Assembly: GCA_902702965.1 (NCBI GenBank)
Contig: CACRXP010000543.1
Coordinates: 298,651 to 362,650, forward strand
Origin: Spirometra erinaceieuropaei
Lineage: Eukaryota; Platyhelminthes; Cestoda; Diphyllobothriidea; Diphyllobothriidae
Direction of reading: 5' to 3'
Length of the DNA: 64,000 nt
The notes under the pieces are model-generated. The model was not told the origin of the DNA, made no database searches, and saw only the letters and a list, made by a program, of their open reading frames with translations. A program made the position numbers and the translations under genes. Numbering within the stretch: position 1 is the first letter of the stretch; every line of letters begins with the position of its first letter. Below, piece after piece: positions 23,487 to 36,214 of this stretch.

Positions 23487-26400
23487 GTAAGTTGATAGCA
23501 TGCATAATTTTATGAATAATTTTCGATTGGGGAGGCTTCTCAGAGGGGATGATGTGCGTAATCTGGATGTTGCCTATGGCAGTAGACGCCACGTGAAGTT
23601 GATCCCTTTCTATTATCTAAAAAATAAATGCTTATTTATTGTATGCACATTTCAATAAATGCAAGTTGTACTCAATAAATTGTATAACGACGACCACAAA
23701 TGTGACCAAATTAGGTTTTTTTCCCCGTAGGCCGCAAAAGCCCATCCAGAAGTGTTGATACAGTAGTTTTTGGATTGGAGTCGACGAGGATCACCCCTGC
23801 ACAATTAAGTGGCTGCAGTAGTGGCTTGCGCGCGACTTGGTGATAGTGAGGCAGATCGGCTTAGCATCTATCTCAACCAACTCTTTGCTCACCTACCGTG
23901 CAGTGGGAACAAGTGCAGTGGCAGACAAAATCAAATAATCCGTATATCCGTGCAGGTTTCAGTGAAGCGGCCTCGTAGTTCATGCATGAGAGTGTCATAT
24001 GGGTCATATTAGGAGGGATTCAGTGCAGCCTGCCTTTCATTTCTGAGAGGGATCCAGGTATAGCGCCAGATAGTGACCTTTTAGACTACGACCGATACAG
24101 CGTCATGACAGGTTCTAGCGCGTTAGACCGATTATAACAAGAAATGTGCTAAAGTTCTATGAGTTAGTCTATAACAGTACCGATGTTTCTCATTCTTTCA
24201 CATGTAATGCATCAGAGGCCTCTCCGATTGACACGTACTGGCGATGAAACTGGATGCAGTGGCGGACATGGTGTGGACCCCCGTCTAAAGTGTGTCACAC
24301 GCACGTATGATAATAGTTAAGTACTCATGCGAACTCAACAAAATTCGACTAGTGTACATTATTAGCCAAAGTAATTAGTATTTTGGCCTAGGACAATAGC
24401 GTGCAACGCCGCTGAAGGCAGAGTAAAGATACCATAAATACGGTACAAATGGCAACCCTCATTTGGTTTATTTCACGTAAACGACAAGTACTTTATTAAT
24501 AATTTTGCGCATGCATAGTATAAAAGGGAAAAACCCTCAAGTATGTACTAGAATTTCATATTTCTGTGCAATTTGGTTTAAATGGCAACATTTTCAATAA
24601 TCTGTCGCAGCAAAGACAAATTTGCATTGCAAAGACAATAACTTGGATGACATCTCTTAAAACATCAAACTGAGACAAAAAATGTATCCCAGAGACCTCT
24701 GTACCTAGGCACTCAGGCCAGCTGAAAAAATACGATGTATTATGCAGAATCAAAGAAACTGCAACTTAGGGGTCTTCATCCCTAGGCTAGCAGAGATAAG
24801 GGAGAGATGCGTAGACTTACAAGGGTGGAATTACTCAACTTTTTGGTATACACGATTGGCTAGAAAGAACGTAAACACATGTTGCATGGTCTACCACACT
24901 GGCAGTATAGGTACTAGCTAAAGGCCAAGACACGTGTTTCGCCGATATTTTGCCACTGCATGACATAGCTGCGAGGGGTCCACCAACGGTCCCTGTGTCC
25001 TTTCTGGTAGATACGCCAGTTGTGAAATTTCAGCTTTCTTGTCTCCCAAAAAGCAATGCGTTAACTTGGAGTACATAATTCGAAAAGAAACATTACAGGC
25101 TCAGTCTGGAAGTTGATGAGATAACTTCAGCACAAATTCGCCAGCTTCAACGGAATAACCACGTAGTATTCATGAACTGCCAACGGGCAATCAGCAATAT
25201 ACGCAGTCATTTATTCGAATTCTTTAGTTACTTGTTTTTGAATATCTGAACTCAACGCTTTAAATGGAAAGCTTTTTGTGAAGACACTACCGCGAAAATC
25301 AGTTGAAACAGATGCTGGAGAATTGGATACATTTTTTACTTAAGCGACAGATATTAGGGCCGTCTCATCTGTCCGTTTACTCTAAGACATTTTTAACTCC
25401 AAAAGTTGACCTCTTAAGTATGACGGTCTGAACGCTAGCAAAGATTCAAAGAGAAGGAGGTTTATTGGGCTCGACATTTTGACCGTCTTCTACGTTCAGA
25501 AGATGACTTCAGGCAGATTGATGTAAGGTTATTCTTAGTATGAATGGTTTCTATGTCGTGGTGTGTCACAAACACCAAAGAGAACAAACTTAAGGCTTTT
25601 AGTTTTAGGCGCAAGACATATCACGACGACCGGCTTTTGCATGCAGTATTCACATCTGTCTGCGATGAAGAGGCCATATGGAAATACGCACATATTTTTC
25701 GTATTTTTTGTCCGACTTTTACGTATTTGTTTCTGGGACTGGGACGAAAAAGGGGTGTCTAATATGCTATGCACACGTTTTAAACCGACTATGGGGCTAC
25801 GTTCTTAACAGCTTATTTCAGTTCTCACGAGTAACCTTTATGTGCTCTCTTACCGAACAGAGTTTCTGGCAGACATTCGATCGTAACCGAGATCACCAGA
25901 TCACGGCGGAGGAGTATAACGAAGTGCTTGCTCGGCTTCCAGATGACAGTGTTGAGTAAGTGCTCTAAAATTTTATGCACATTGACTCCCGACCTCTATT
26001 ATCTCCATAACCACATTCCCAGACGCTGCATTCCATGCTGTCGTCAGAAATTTGTGTGAGTACGAATCCTTAGTTTATTAGATAGCCAGGTTCTTGAAAC
26101 ATGGGGAAAGGAACCTGAGGGATCAAGACTTTTGACATGGACTTTCAGAAGTTTCACCTTATTATGTCAACAACAACAACAACAACAACAAAAACAACAA
26201 CAAGGACAACATAGGAAAGATTTTCACTTATACTTGCAGCCCCCCCCTCAGGCGCCACTGGCTGTCCCATCCGTCAAACATGGCAGGCGTCCGTGCCCGA
26301 TTCAGAAGCCAGACTAGCAGAGCGTGGGTCCTAGTGGGCCAGAGATCTGGTCCAATGAGTGACTTGAATCTTCACGCTGACATTCGCCCTCACAACCCCA

Positions 26401-29400
26401 ATCCACGCATCCGCAAATCTTGGTGTTTTATTGAGCCCATAAGAATAATAATTTTTATCGGACGCAAGCGGTGGTGGGACAGTGGTGATCCACGTCGCTT
26501 GCACGGAGTTAAGTGTCGGTTGCACTTTTTAGTGACCAATCAGTGTTTTATTGGTCTTTAGGAATGCACCTGTTTATAGTCTGACGTTCAAGCACCTTGT
26601 CGCCAGAACACTAAAACCAATAGTTTACTGATCTTTCCGCTTGAGGTTGGGCATCATGAAAGATTGAGTTTAGACTCCTTCCAAGGCCTTTCAGGACGCT
26701 ATTCGTAATGATAACAGAGGCGCTTTCCACACAAAGCGTCAAAGATTGCGCTGGTAGGGTTTGGCATTACAATACTCTATCGCCTTCAGCGCGGTTTCCA
26801 CGACAAACGCGACCACCAGAGACCTCATGGACTTCTTATGTCGGTCTGCTGAGTGCAAGTAATGCTCGCCGGCATAGTTGAGTAGTTTCATTTCGCCAAA
26901 TTTAAGTATGTTTTACCTTTTATTCATCCAGTCATTATTAAATTCTTAAAATTATGCCAAGACACGCAATGAGATCTTAATTATTCGAAAAATGTTAGAA
27001 TCTCTTCACTTATCATTTCATTATTTAAAGTTTGTTCGGAGGAACCGTAAGTACTACTGCAATCTGTGTCTGTAAATTCTAAATTTCAGAAATAAACCGT
27101 ACCAAGCAGTCAGTCTGTCTCCTTAAACTGGCAACCTACCAGCAGTGAAACATACTGGAAGACGTAGACTTCCAGGTTTCAGGGGAAGTTAAAAAGTACA
27201 GTCTGGGCAAGAAGTTAAAGGCAGCGAACAAGACAAATGACACAGAACCCGCGTTTATTTCTAACGGAGTCATGCATATTGTTTACCATTTTTGGCCTTC
27301 AGAGAGTTCAGCCCATGTGTGCGTTAAAGAGATCATTAGAAAATCTCATCATAGCACAGAATCTTTGGAACGCAAAACCTGCAGAATTGGTTTCAGTCCC
27401 AAGGCTGCACACATCCTCCAGATACTTTGCAAAAGTCAGTCTGTTGTTAATGCCGAACTAAATTTCCAGAAAGTCTCTTTTCCCTGTTCGTCTACAGTCT
27501 ACCAACTGCATTCTATTAAATCGCTTTCCCTGTCGCGATTGACAGATATAAAAGCTTTAATGCTCTGTTGCATTATTTAGCGTTTATTTGCTTCTTTATA
27601 AGTAAGCGGCTTTGTGCAGCTGCTTGGCGCTGTCTTGTTTATGACCATGCCCTTGACTCCCTCTACAAACAGGTTGCATAACCCCGTAGATAACAAAGGA
27701 GGACCTTTGAAATTTAAACATATGCTGACGTATGAGTAATCTTTCGTCACACTTCGAAGGATTAGTCCGTTTTTCAGGCACACGTATCTCAAACATCTTC
27801 AAGGAAACCTCGGTAAGATCGCAGTTCGTAGCCAGACATTATGAATTAATACTGTCCACCATGTGACCCTTACGGAGGAAACTTGTTATCAGTAGGTGTG
27901 TTTCTACCGAGTTAGAAAGTTCGTCTGTTTCGGCCAGGTTGTTGAGCCTAGTGAGGGTTAGGATTAGGCTTAGGATCAAGTTTTAGTGTTAGGGTTAGGG
28001 TTTTAGGGTTAGGGTTTATGGCTAAGGTTAGTGTTAGGTTTAAGGGTTAAGATTAGGGTTACGGTTTGGGGTTAGGTTTAGGATTTTTGGGTTAGCGTTA
28101 TGGCCTTAGGGTTAAGTTTTATGGCTACGCTTAGGGTAAGGTTTTAGTATTTAGGTTAGAGTTTTGATTTAGGGTTAGGGTTAGGTTTTAGGGTTAAGGT
28201 TAGGGCTGGGGTCTAGGGTTAGCGTTAGGATATTTGGGCTAGGGTTAGGGCTTTAGGATTAGGTGTAGGGTTGGGTTTATGGTTAGGGTTGGGTTGTAGT
28301 GTTAGGATTTTGGGTTAAGGCTAGGGCTGGGGTTTAGGTTTGGGTTACGGTTAAGGTCAGAGTTAGGGTTAAGGGTTAGGTTTAAGGTTAGAGTTATGTT
28401 TTAGGGTTGGGGTTTTAGTGTTAGGTTTTATGGTTAAGTTTACGGTTAGGTTTTAGGTTTGGTGTTTTGGTTATGGTTTTACGGTTAGAGTTAGGGTTTT
28501 ATTGTTAGGTTAGTTTCCCGATTCCGGGCTACGAACTGCGGTCTGACCGAAACCGCGCTCAAATATTAAAAATTAGTGAGGATTTCAAACTTGCTTAAAA
28601 GGTTGGCCGAGAAAGAGGCAGAAAGTGTCATGGTCACCTCCGGTCCAGATTCCCTTGTCGGTTAAGTTAACCGCACTCCTAGTTTGGAAAAATCTGACTT
28701 GTCCCTCTGTGGTTGTTAACCCACTGCTTATGATACATCCCAAAACCAGGCTAACTTTGAATGTGGACAATCACGTCTGACAGAGGACGTCTCTCTGATC
28801 TCTGATCCCCGTGGTTGTTCGCTTGTAGTTGCCAAAGTGGGTGTTGTAGCTTAACCATGGCAACTAGAGCCAAACCTCGAGCTACAAAAGAGGCCAGAAA
28901 ATACTGGAATGAAGACTGCAGGGAACCATGAACTGCCGGCAGAGGCAGTGGCGGAAACTGTCAAGGCCAGGGTGTGTGCTGACAGAGTTATGATAAGTTT
29001 GCGGAGAATCTTCGTGATCTGTGGCCAAAATAGGCTTTTGACAGTGAGGTCCAGACTTTTGTGTCCTGACGCGTTCGCGCTGTGTCAAACGAGGCATAAA
29101 GCACTGCAACCGTCAAGAGGCCCGCGTGCGTCCATATTGAAGGCGGACTGGCAAACCAGCTCGTCAGTGGTTATTCACGATGACGCGCGAAGGATTGTGA
29201 TGCTGAAAGACATACGCAAGCGCGTTTGAGTGTTGGACAAAGATGTTTGGTAGTGGTCTGCTACACACCGGCATTCCAGTTAACAATCGCTAACTGCCAT
29301 TCAACCGTCGGTGAGGTTTCTAGTCAAAAGGTCTAAATAAGAGCAAAAGGGCTCTGTTTCCCTTTTCAGTTAGGCATTTCTCTTGAACACTAGTATGAGA

Positions 29401-30121
29401 CCCTAGAATTTTGTTTACGGAGGCGAAGAGTGTGCCGGAATATGATAAATCACGTGGAGATAAAGTAAATGATTTCCGTGGAGCCACTGAGTCCGCCTTG
29501 GCAGAGCAGTATTTCAAGCCATTAAAGTCTTGACACATCAAACCTTCCCTTTAACAGTCTCGATGCAAATTAAAAACATGTAATTGGCCGATAAAGTGAG
29601 TTAACTAAACTCTGGACAGAAGTAAATTGCAGTCAAATGCATTTTGACTTCGTAGTCTGCATTTTATCGTCGGTCGTTGTAAAACTTTGCGGTTACGAAG
29701 AGGCCGGATGGATAAGGAAAGCATAATATATGAACTCCAAGAATTTCCAGACCTATCCAGTGTCTCTCATTACATAAAATGGCCTATCTGAGAGTTTGAT
29801 CAAAAATATCATGCATGTGACACCCAAAACACCTGAGGTTTGTAGTACGTGACTACGGAAACGAAGTAAATGTAGCTGGATGACCTCATTCTCTTTTTTC
29901 ATTTCAGTTCAGGAAGGTTTCGTCGTGTTTTTGCAGCACTTGACGTAAATAACGATGGGAGACTCGATGTGGCTGAACTGCAGGCCATTCTAACGGCGTT
30001 GGGAGATCCAGTAAACGAGGCACTTCTTCGTGCCCTGTTGGAACTGCACCAGTTCGCTCCCGATGCTGGCCTCTCTTTCGAAGACTTTCTTACATTCTTC
30101 TCTGATCCGACTTTTGTTTAG
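23334..30121 (+). CDS. Calmodulin-like EF-hand protein, gene 2 (three exons)
   Basis: The coding sequence joins 23334-23486, 25861-25955 and 29908-30121 and gives 153 residues. It is a tandem paralogue of gene 1 with identical exon lengths and phases and about 106 of 153 residues identical by eye. EF-hand loops: 24-35 (DTNHDRILSARE, canonical apart from Arg at position 6), 58-69 (DRNRDHQITAEE, His in place of the usual Gly at position 6), 95-106 (DVNNDGRLDVAE) and a degenerate fourth around 131-142 that keeps only Asp at position 5 and Asp at 12. Both donors are GTAAGT; acceptors are CGAACAG and CATTTCAG. The start is well supported: an in-frame TAA lies nine bases upstream, after the splice acceptor. 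Likely a cytosolic calcium sensor or buffer; its target is unknown. Its last intron contains a telomere-like element and the first intron no recognised transposon. Confidence 0.87.
25861..25955 (+). CDS. Gene 2 exon 2: EF-hand 2
   Basis: 95 bases, phase 0 to 2, directly after an ACAG acceptor and before GTAAGT. Position 6 of the loop is His, which may weaken the tight turn; all liganding acidic positions (1, 5, 12) are kept. Confidence 0.88.
26166..26210 (+). repeat. (CAA)n microsatellite
   Basis: About eight CAA units followed by interrupted ones, in gene 2 intron 2. Confidence 0.95.
27809..28552. repeat. Telomere-like repeat element with inverted-repeat ends, copy 2
   Basis: About 570 bases of degenerate TTAGGG units (27950-28520) are bounded by GATCGCAGTTCGTAGCC near 27818 and the reverse complement near 28527. 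It lies in the last intron of gene 2. The flanks match copy 1 at 2.1-2.5 kb. Confidence 0.7.
29908..30121 (+). CDS. Gene 2 exon 3: EF-hand 3, degenerate EF-hand 4, stop
   Basis: 214 bases, the same length as gene 1 exon 3, ending TAG. The acceptor is preceded by a long T-rich tract. About 57% identical to gene 1 exon 3, so this half diverged faster than the N-terminal half. Confidence 0.88.
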
Positions 30122-31984
30122 CCAGTATGCATCTTAACTGCACTGCCCTCCCTGTCCATTCCCCTCCATCCTCATTTTAGACAAGCCATTCATAAAGTAA
30201 GACTCAATTTCTTGGACGGAGTTTAAGCAGAGACCTATTCACTCCGATTCATTATTATGAAGCTTTTTTGTTATAGCTGTCGTTGCCTGAGACAGTGGGG
30301 CTAAAATGCCAGCATTTAACATCCGGTACTGCTTCGACGGGGCCGCCCAGTAGGCACGCATAAGGCGGAAACATCACTGAGATGCAGCGAAACTCAGGGA
30401 CTACATGAACAGTAGTTGTTCCATCCACCAGATAACGTTGCACCGTCCAGCACATAGCGCTCCTTCGTACTCGTGTAACGCGAGCGTCATGGGAGGAGGG
30501 AAGTGGGAGAGAAAAAGTGGTTCGTGCACGTGCTCGAGGGACTGCATCAACATCCAGTGTTTCCTGGGCAGCCTTGCTTAACCATTTATAGGAATAGGGT
30601 CAAGTATTCACCTCGAAATTTTATTGACTGATTTAAAAACAACTCATGGCCAGATTGCATAGGTTTCGAACTTTTTGCTCATTAAATGAAACTGACCCAT
30701 AATGGAGTTTTTAAGGGGCCTTGATCAAATAACGAAAGTTATTAGTGTCAAGAGAAAACCAACATCAGCCGAAGAAAAACTGTTTAGGATTTTAATACTT
30801 TAAATATTCACAATGGTACGTTGTGAAGTTCTCGCTTGTATAAGTTGTAAGAATGCTGCTCAGAAAGAACTCATACCTCCTTCTCATTTCCCCAGTCAAA
30901 ACTGCCATGGATAAATAGTAAACCTGCACACTTTTACTGGCCCAACCGTTGTCTGAAATCTGCTTTCTGGCGCTAACTAAACTGGTCTGGAGTACCTTTG
31001 AACAAAGAAGAAGTGATCCGTTTCCTGTTTCCGTCAACCGACACGTCCACTGATTTTTTTATCCACGCGTGTGCATGCCAACAGAAGCGTCTATTTTTTC
31101 GAAAAGTGGAGGTTTTTGACTAGTGAACGCCTTTTCTTCCCGGATGTTTGGGGATGTAGTGCCTATTAGACGGCAGGCTTATATTATCTCGTAATAAACA
31201 CTTGGCTCTGTAAACACTCATCGTCGACAGTATGTTACGCTTATTACCGTGAATAAGTAGCGGCAAATTCCATCCATCTGTTCCTACGTTAAGCACACTT
31301 GACGCTCTATCAAAGTATCAGAAACAATGATAGTTTCCAGTCTCTCTAGGCTACATGTCGCCATGGGAGTTTCTTCAAAAGTTTTTCTGTGACTCCTAGT
31401 TTCCGTATGTATATCACAACGTGTCGGATGTCCATACTTGTCCTCGTTCGACATCTGTTGTGAAAACGAGGGGACCGTTGCCAGAACACGTAAGAATTTG
31501 GATATCCGAACCAACGGGGTCTAACTTTCCTGGCCAACCGACCTGAACCCACAGGCTACGCTACTCGACTACTAAAATTAGCATTATGCAGGACATGATA
31601 TCACGCCTTGTCAACTGTAAGCAGAAATCTTCAGTTTAATAATCTGGTATGATTACAGGATGAAACACGATCGTTCAGGTTTGCCTTGAAGCTCTGGTCT
31701 AGTGCTCTGGTGAGTAGCTGTACGGCGACGAGCAATCAATAATCGAGAAGTATTACCACCGCCAGAGCTCTAGATCGGAGCTCAACATCAAAGCATAAGG
31801 CCTGTGTCCCATCGTGTATTTAGGCTAGCTTGTCGGGCATCACTTCCAGAATATTTTGTAAATGCTAGGTCATGGGAGTTTCTCAAGTGTCCAGCAGGAA
31901 GACAGTGAAGTATTGAATTATAACCACTCTTCCACAGGAGCTGGCTAATCTGTTGTTGCCAGAGGACGAAAATGAGGCCCCTTC
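30122..31984. other. Downstream of gene 2, no gene recognised
   Basis: No EF-hand or transposon motif seen on either strand. Confidence 0.5.
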
Positions 31985-32722
31985 TCATTGGTCACCTGCG
32001 CGCGAGTGTTCAGCTGTTGCGTTCGTACGCCTCTTTCCGATTGTGCCCTTCGCTGTGGATGGTGCATGGGACACATTTGCAGGGCACTTCATGGATTTAT
32101 CTGTATATGTGTTTGGGTGCCCACATTTCCACACAACATTTAAAGGAGGGCTGAACGGGTAGAGGGTGAATATGCCGCAAGGCCAACGAATCGTTTCTGG
32201 AATATGAAGGCTATTTGAAAGAGGCCAAAGTGTGCTTGCGGCCCGATCGGGACACGTCCTATGCGTAGGAAGGTGATTCAGCCCCTGCAAAAGAAGCCAA
32301 GGAAGACACCGCCTACTACGGGAAATGATTGACTTACCTTTAAAAGCCTTTTGCAAGTATAACACGTACTGGCCAGCTATTCTCTCATCCAAAACTCCTG
32401 GCACCTTAGAGGGAGAGGTCACAAAATTTGTCCTTCGATCTTGCAGCCAAACGATATAACGTCTTCGATCTTTGTAATCCCCTTCTACGTGAGCTAGAAA
32501 TTTCGACGATTTTAGCGTCTCAGAATGAGACCTTACACACGAGAAACTTCGTCCCTGATTGACAAGCCCTCCCGCCATGCCACTAACGTAATGAACTGAT
32601 TGCGAGACGTCTGAAGGTTTGGTTTGGAACATTGCCAGCTGATGGGATAGTTCAAAGGTCATTTGGAGTGAGACCCAGACTGCAGTGACTTCCTGTGATC
32701 CGATATGTGACATTTCGCACAT
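31985..32722 (-). CDS. Unexplained 245-codon ORF with a possible splice donor
   Basis: Apart from frames running through the run of N, this is the longest uninterrupted frame in the window. It starts at ATG 32722. About 130 codons in, a consensus donor AAAG|GTAAGT occurs near 32340, so residues after about 130 may be intron. The first part has mixed, protein-like composition (for example FLAHVEGDYKDRRRYIVWLQ); the rest is Pro, Ser and Arg rich and less convincing. I recognise no domain. It lies just upstream of, and antisense to, the BEL/Pao element, so it could be a host exon, part of a repeat, or chance. Confidence 0.25.
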   Translation of the reverse strand: MCEMSHIGSQEVTAVWVSLQMTFELSHQLAMFQTKPSDVSQSVHYVSGMAGGLVNQGRSFSCVRSHSETLKSSKFLAHVEGDYKDRRRYIVWLQDRRTNFVTSPSKVPGVLDERIAGQYVLYLQKAFKGKSIISRSRRCLPWLLLQGLNHLPTHRTCPDRAASTLWPLSNSLHIPETIRWPCGIFTLYPFSPPLNVVWKCGHPNTYTDKSMKCPANVSHAPSTAKGTIGKRRTNATAEHSRAGDQ

Positions 32723-33499
32723 GTCAATGTTGAATTCCTTTTTTTCCTTTCTCGTACCTACCTATTAGCAACCGAATAGTTTTTCATACGTCTTCCACTA
32801 GTCGATTGTCATTGTTCTTAGTACTTGACTTGCCCACTTTTAAACAGAGCACAACGTGTCTGTGTCATTTGCGAGACTGCTGGTCTAATTACCTCGAATA
32901 TAAGTGCACTTCCCAGTTTTCTGCACCGCCTTTGACCTCTGGCATTCTATTTTGGCGACGGAACTAGCGTTGCACCAAGACCATTTAGCGAATATTAGAA
33001 AAGTTAATAGGGTATAACTGAGCAACTTGAAGAAGACGCTCCTCCAGAAATGTTGGAGCACTCACGAACTACCTCACTAATTTCGACTAAACAAAGTGAC
33101 TCAGAACGACAGCGGTTTTAAATAAGACTTTTTAGACTTCTTCTGCTAAAATAGAAGGACACATTAGGTTGGAGAAATTGCTGCTCATGAGGAAGAAGGC
33201 AAAGGATTGGATAAATACAACAAGGTATATACGACAGCTCGGCAGCATCGCAGCAGTTTGGATGGTGAAAATGAGCCTTCAGTAAGTACCACAGAATATC
33301 ATTTAGAATCACCAAAACGAGGGATTCAGAGGCTAGACAGGAACCGCACATTGTACTGTACTTTCGTGAGAGAACTCCAGTCTGTAATTGAGGGAAGAGG
33401 TAAAGACAGTACCACATTTACTTGATACGATACTGCCAGGGAAAAGCGAGACTATACACCATTGTACGATATTAGACGCCGGTGAAAGTCTCAAGAGAG

Positions 33500-34157
33500 C
33501 CAAGGACAATTTCAAGAAAAGGTTGGGCCAGAGCTTATGGTGGCCCCGATCTTCATTGATGCATTAATCGACGGACTTCAAATGAAAACTGACGGCACTA
33601 CGGCGTTGATCCATCACAGTCAACAAATGCGAGCTTGCGTGGCAACCATAAACAAATTCAACTATTTTTCCGATCTCAGTTTCAGTGGTATTCTGGAGTC
33701 ACTCATGAAAAGACTACGCCTAGAACAACAATTAAAGTGGACTGAAACCGTTGCTGATGTAACACAGCAAGGTAAAGAAACGATCCAAAGATTCCACGAA
33801 CTCCATAAAAGTAGGCGTTGATATTGTTTCTACCCGGTCCGGTGAATTAGCGTTTAGCCTAAGAGGTTGTGAACATCGACAATCAAGTGAAGCACGAAAG
33901 TTGCCAAACAATCTGTGAGGGAACGTGTATATTTCGAACAGCGCGGAAATAAATTCCAATGGCGCACTTGCCTCGTGCCTTTGTATGATCTGGGTAGAAG
34001 ATCACTACCTGGACAAGTGCCGAAAGAAATCGCCTGTAACTCGAAGGAGAAGAGGGCGATAGTACAAGAGCGGGGATTGTGGCGCCGCCGCTTGAAAGCC
34101 AATCATATCACCGAAAAATTGCACGTCGCCTCACGAATGTACAGTCAAATGCCGTAG
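33500..34157 (+). pseudogene. BEL/Pao gag remnant
   Basis: 33529-33821 has the gag pattern of the clade (FIDALIDGLQ..., ...ACVATINKFNYFSDL, then LEQQLKWTETVAD). 33915-34157 matches the following nucleocapsid region (ERG...LKANHITEKLH), but the zinc-knuckle cysteines are mutated. Frames change between the two parts. Confidence 0.75.
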
Positions 34158-34867
34158 GAGAGAACATTCCACTCTACTACAACCAGACTCTGACGAACTG
34201 AATAACCCATTAGAAGTTTTGAGTCCTCATGTGTTTGGAAACTACGAGGGGGTCGTTCCAAAAGTAGCCCTCACATTGTTTCCGTGACCCTCCCGCACGT
34301 ACAATACACGGTATGGAAAATAGCTCTGACCCAACACTCATACGTGACGATCTCGTGTCCGCTTCTGGAACGGAGGGCAAAGTAAGGACTTCATCGTATC
34401 AACGTTGAATAATTTCAGACAACCGACGTAGGGTTAATCGCAGACTCTAACAGCACAAAAACATTAATTCACATCATACGGGGGCATTTTCTACTACAGG
34501 CAAACCGAATCATGCAAAGTTTCAAGTTAAGTTCACTGGAGTACGGTCGAAGTTGTGTTACACGAAAACATGGAGGTCGGGCTGTACACTGTGTATGTGT
34601 GTACATTTCAGGCCCTTGACGACCCTACTGAAAACGGTACATACAATATAAATGTTAAATGTACATCTTACTAAAATGTTGCCAGTAACATTTTTTCCGC
34701 AAAACGATTTTACAATGCGGGACTGCGAATGTTGATGCAGGCGGTCTTATTAATGTACATATGAAATTTTAAGTGCAATTATATACAATCAGCACAAAGT
34801 GCAGTCATTTGAGTAGTTTGAGAGGGAAAATTTCATTAAAAGTCAGGGATGTGTTACATAGGGATGA

Positions 34868-36046
34868 AGTCAAGAAATGAAATTTATGGCTGGCCGCAGA
34901 TAGTCCTTCAGTGAGAGTCGTCGTTTATCAAAGATCAAATGATCCAGCTGCCTTTTGAATACAACCATTGTATCAGATGCCACTATTTCACTTGGGAGCG
35001 AGTTCCACGGTCGAACAACACGCTGGCTGAAGGAAAACGTCCGATGGTCTAGGCGTGTACGCTCCCGCTTGACTTTGTACGGATGACCGCGCAGGTGACT
35101 CATGGTCGTGAATTCAAAGAAATCTTCAAATTTTAGCGAACATTCATGTCCGTGGATAATGTGGAATGTTCATAACAGGTCATACCTCAGTCGTCTATAG
35201 GATAGGGGGAACAAGTTTTGCTGGATCAGTCTTTATGGGTATGACAGAGTCCTGAGACCGTCCACCAGTTTTGTGGCCCGTCGTTGCACCTGTTCTATGG
35301 CATCGCTGTCTTTCTTCATCCAGGGCATCCATGATGGCATTCCGTACTCCAAATGCGGTCTGACGAACGTGCCGAATATCTGTGAGAAGAGTTCTGGAGG
35401 AAAGATGTTGAAGGCACGCCTAATCCAGTGCAAGATGCTGGTTGCCTTTTTGATGACTCTTTTGCAGTGCTGGGAGGGCAGCAAGTTGGAACATGTCCAG
35501 ACACCTAGCTCTTTGTGCGCGTCCACTTCTTTTAGTGGAACCCCATTTATGGTGTACTGGTACTCTGGGAAGCGCCTCCGACCAGATTCTAGTAGCAAGA
35601 CTACACATTTGGATACGTTAAACGCTAGAAGCCACTTGCTGGACCATGCAGTCAACTTATTAACATCTTCCTGTAGTTTCTGCGAGTCTTCAACACAGCT
35701 GATTGTTTTTCAGATCTTTATATCATCCGTAGACATGATGCCTTCGCACACAAGGTCTGCAGGACAGTCTTTTATATAGATGAGGAAGAGGAGAGGACTT
35801 AAGACTGAACTCTGTGGAACTCCGCTTTTAACTGGCACCCATTCGGATGCAGTGGTACAAACGATCGCTTTTTGGAGCCTGCATGACAGAAAACTTTTAA
35901 TCCACTTAAAGTGTTGCTCTGTATTCCATACTCCCAAATCTTCTGTAGGAGTCGTCTATGAGGAACGCTATCGAACGCCTTCTTAAAGTCAAAGAAGATG
36001 ACGTCCACTGGACGGCCCTGGTTTATGGCTCTTGTCCACTTTTCCT
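34868..36046 (-). mobile_element. CR1/jockey-like LINE inserted in the BEL/Pao element
   Basis: A different subfamily from the 9.6-kb copy. On the - strand: FFDFKKAFDSVPHRRLLQKI (about 36000), VKSGVPQSSVLSPLLFLIYI, a catalytic block altered to STDD, then FVRPHLEYGMPSWMPWMKK and a WNSLPSEIV end at 34870. Frameshifts separate the blocks. It starts abruptly near 36046 in the middle of the RT domain (5' truncation) and splits a + strand gag-pol retrotransposon, so it is the younger insertion. Confidence 0.85.
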
Positions 36047-36214
36047 GTGATTAAAGACTGGTTGTAAGACAGGAGTGACCACGACAAAATCCGTGATGTT
36101 CGACTGCGCAGTCAAGTCTAGCGGACATTCCCTGAACGACGAGCAACCCTCAGGGCTGGATCTTATCAGTTCGCTGGTCGGAGTATTCGTGAGATTTTGA
36201 CGGGCGAACATTAC

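Noticed and set aside
26167..26205. Poly-Gln coding tract
   Set aside because: It is a CAA microsatellite in an intron without surrounding coding sequence.
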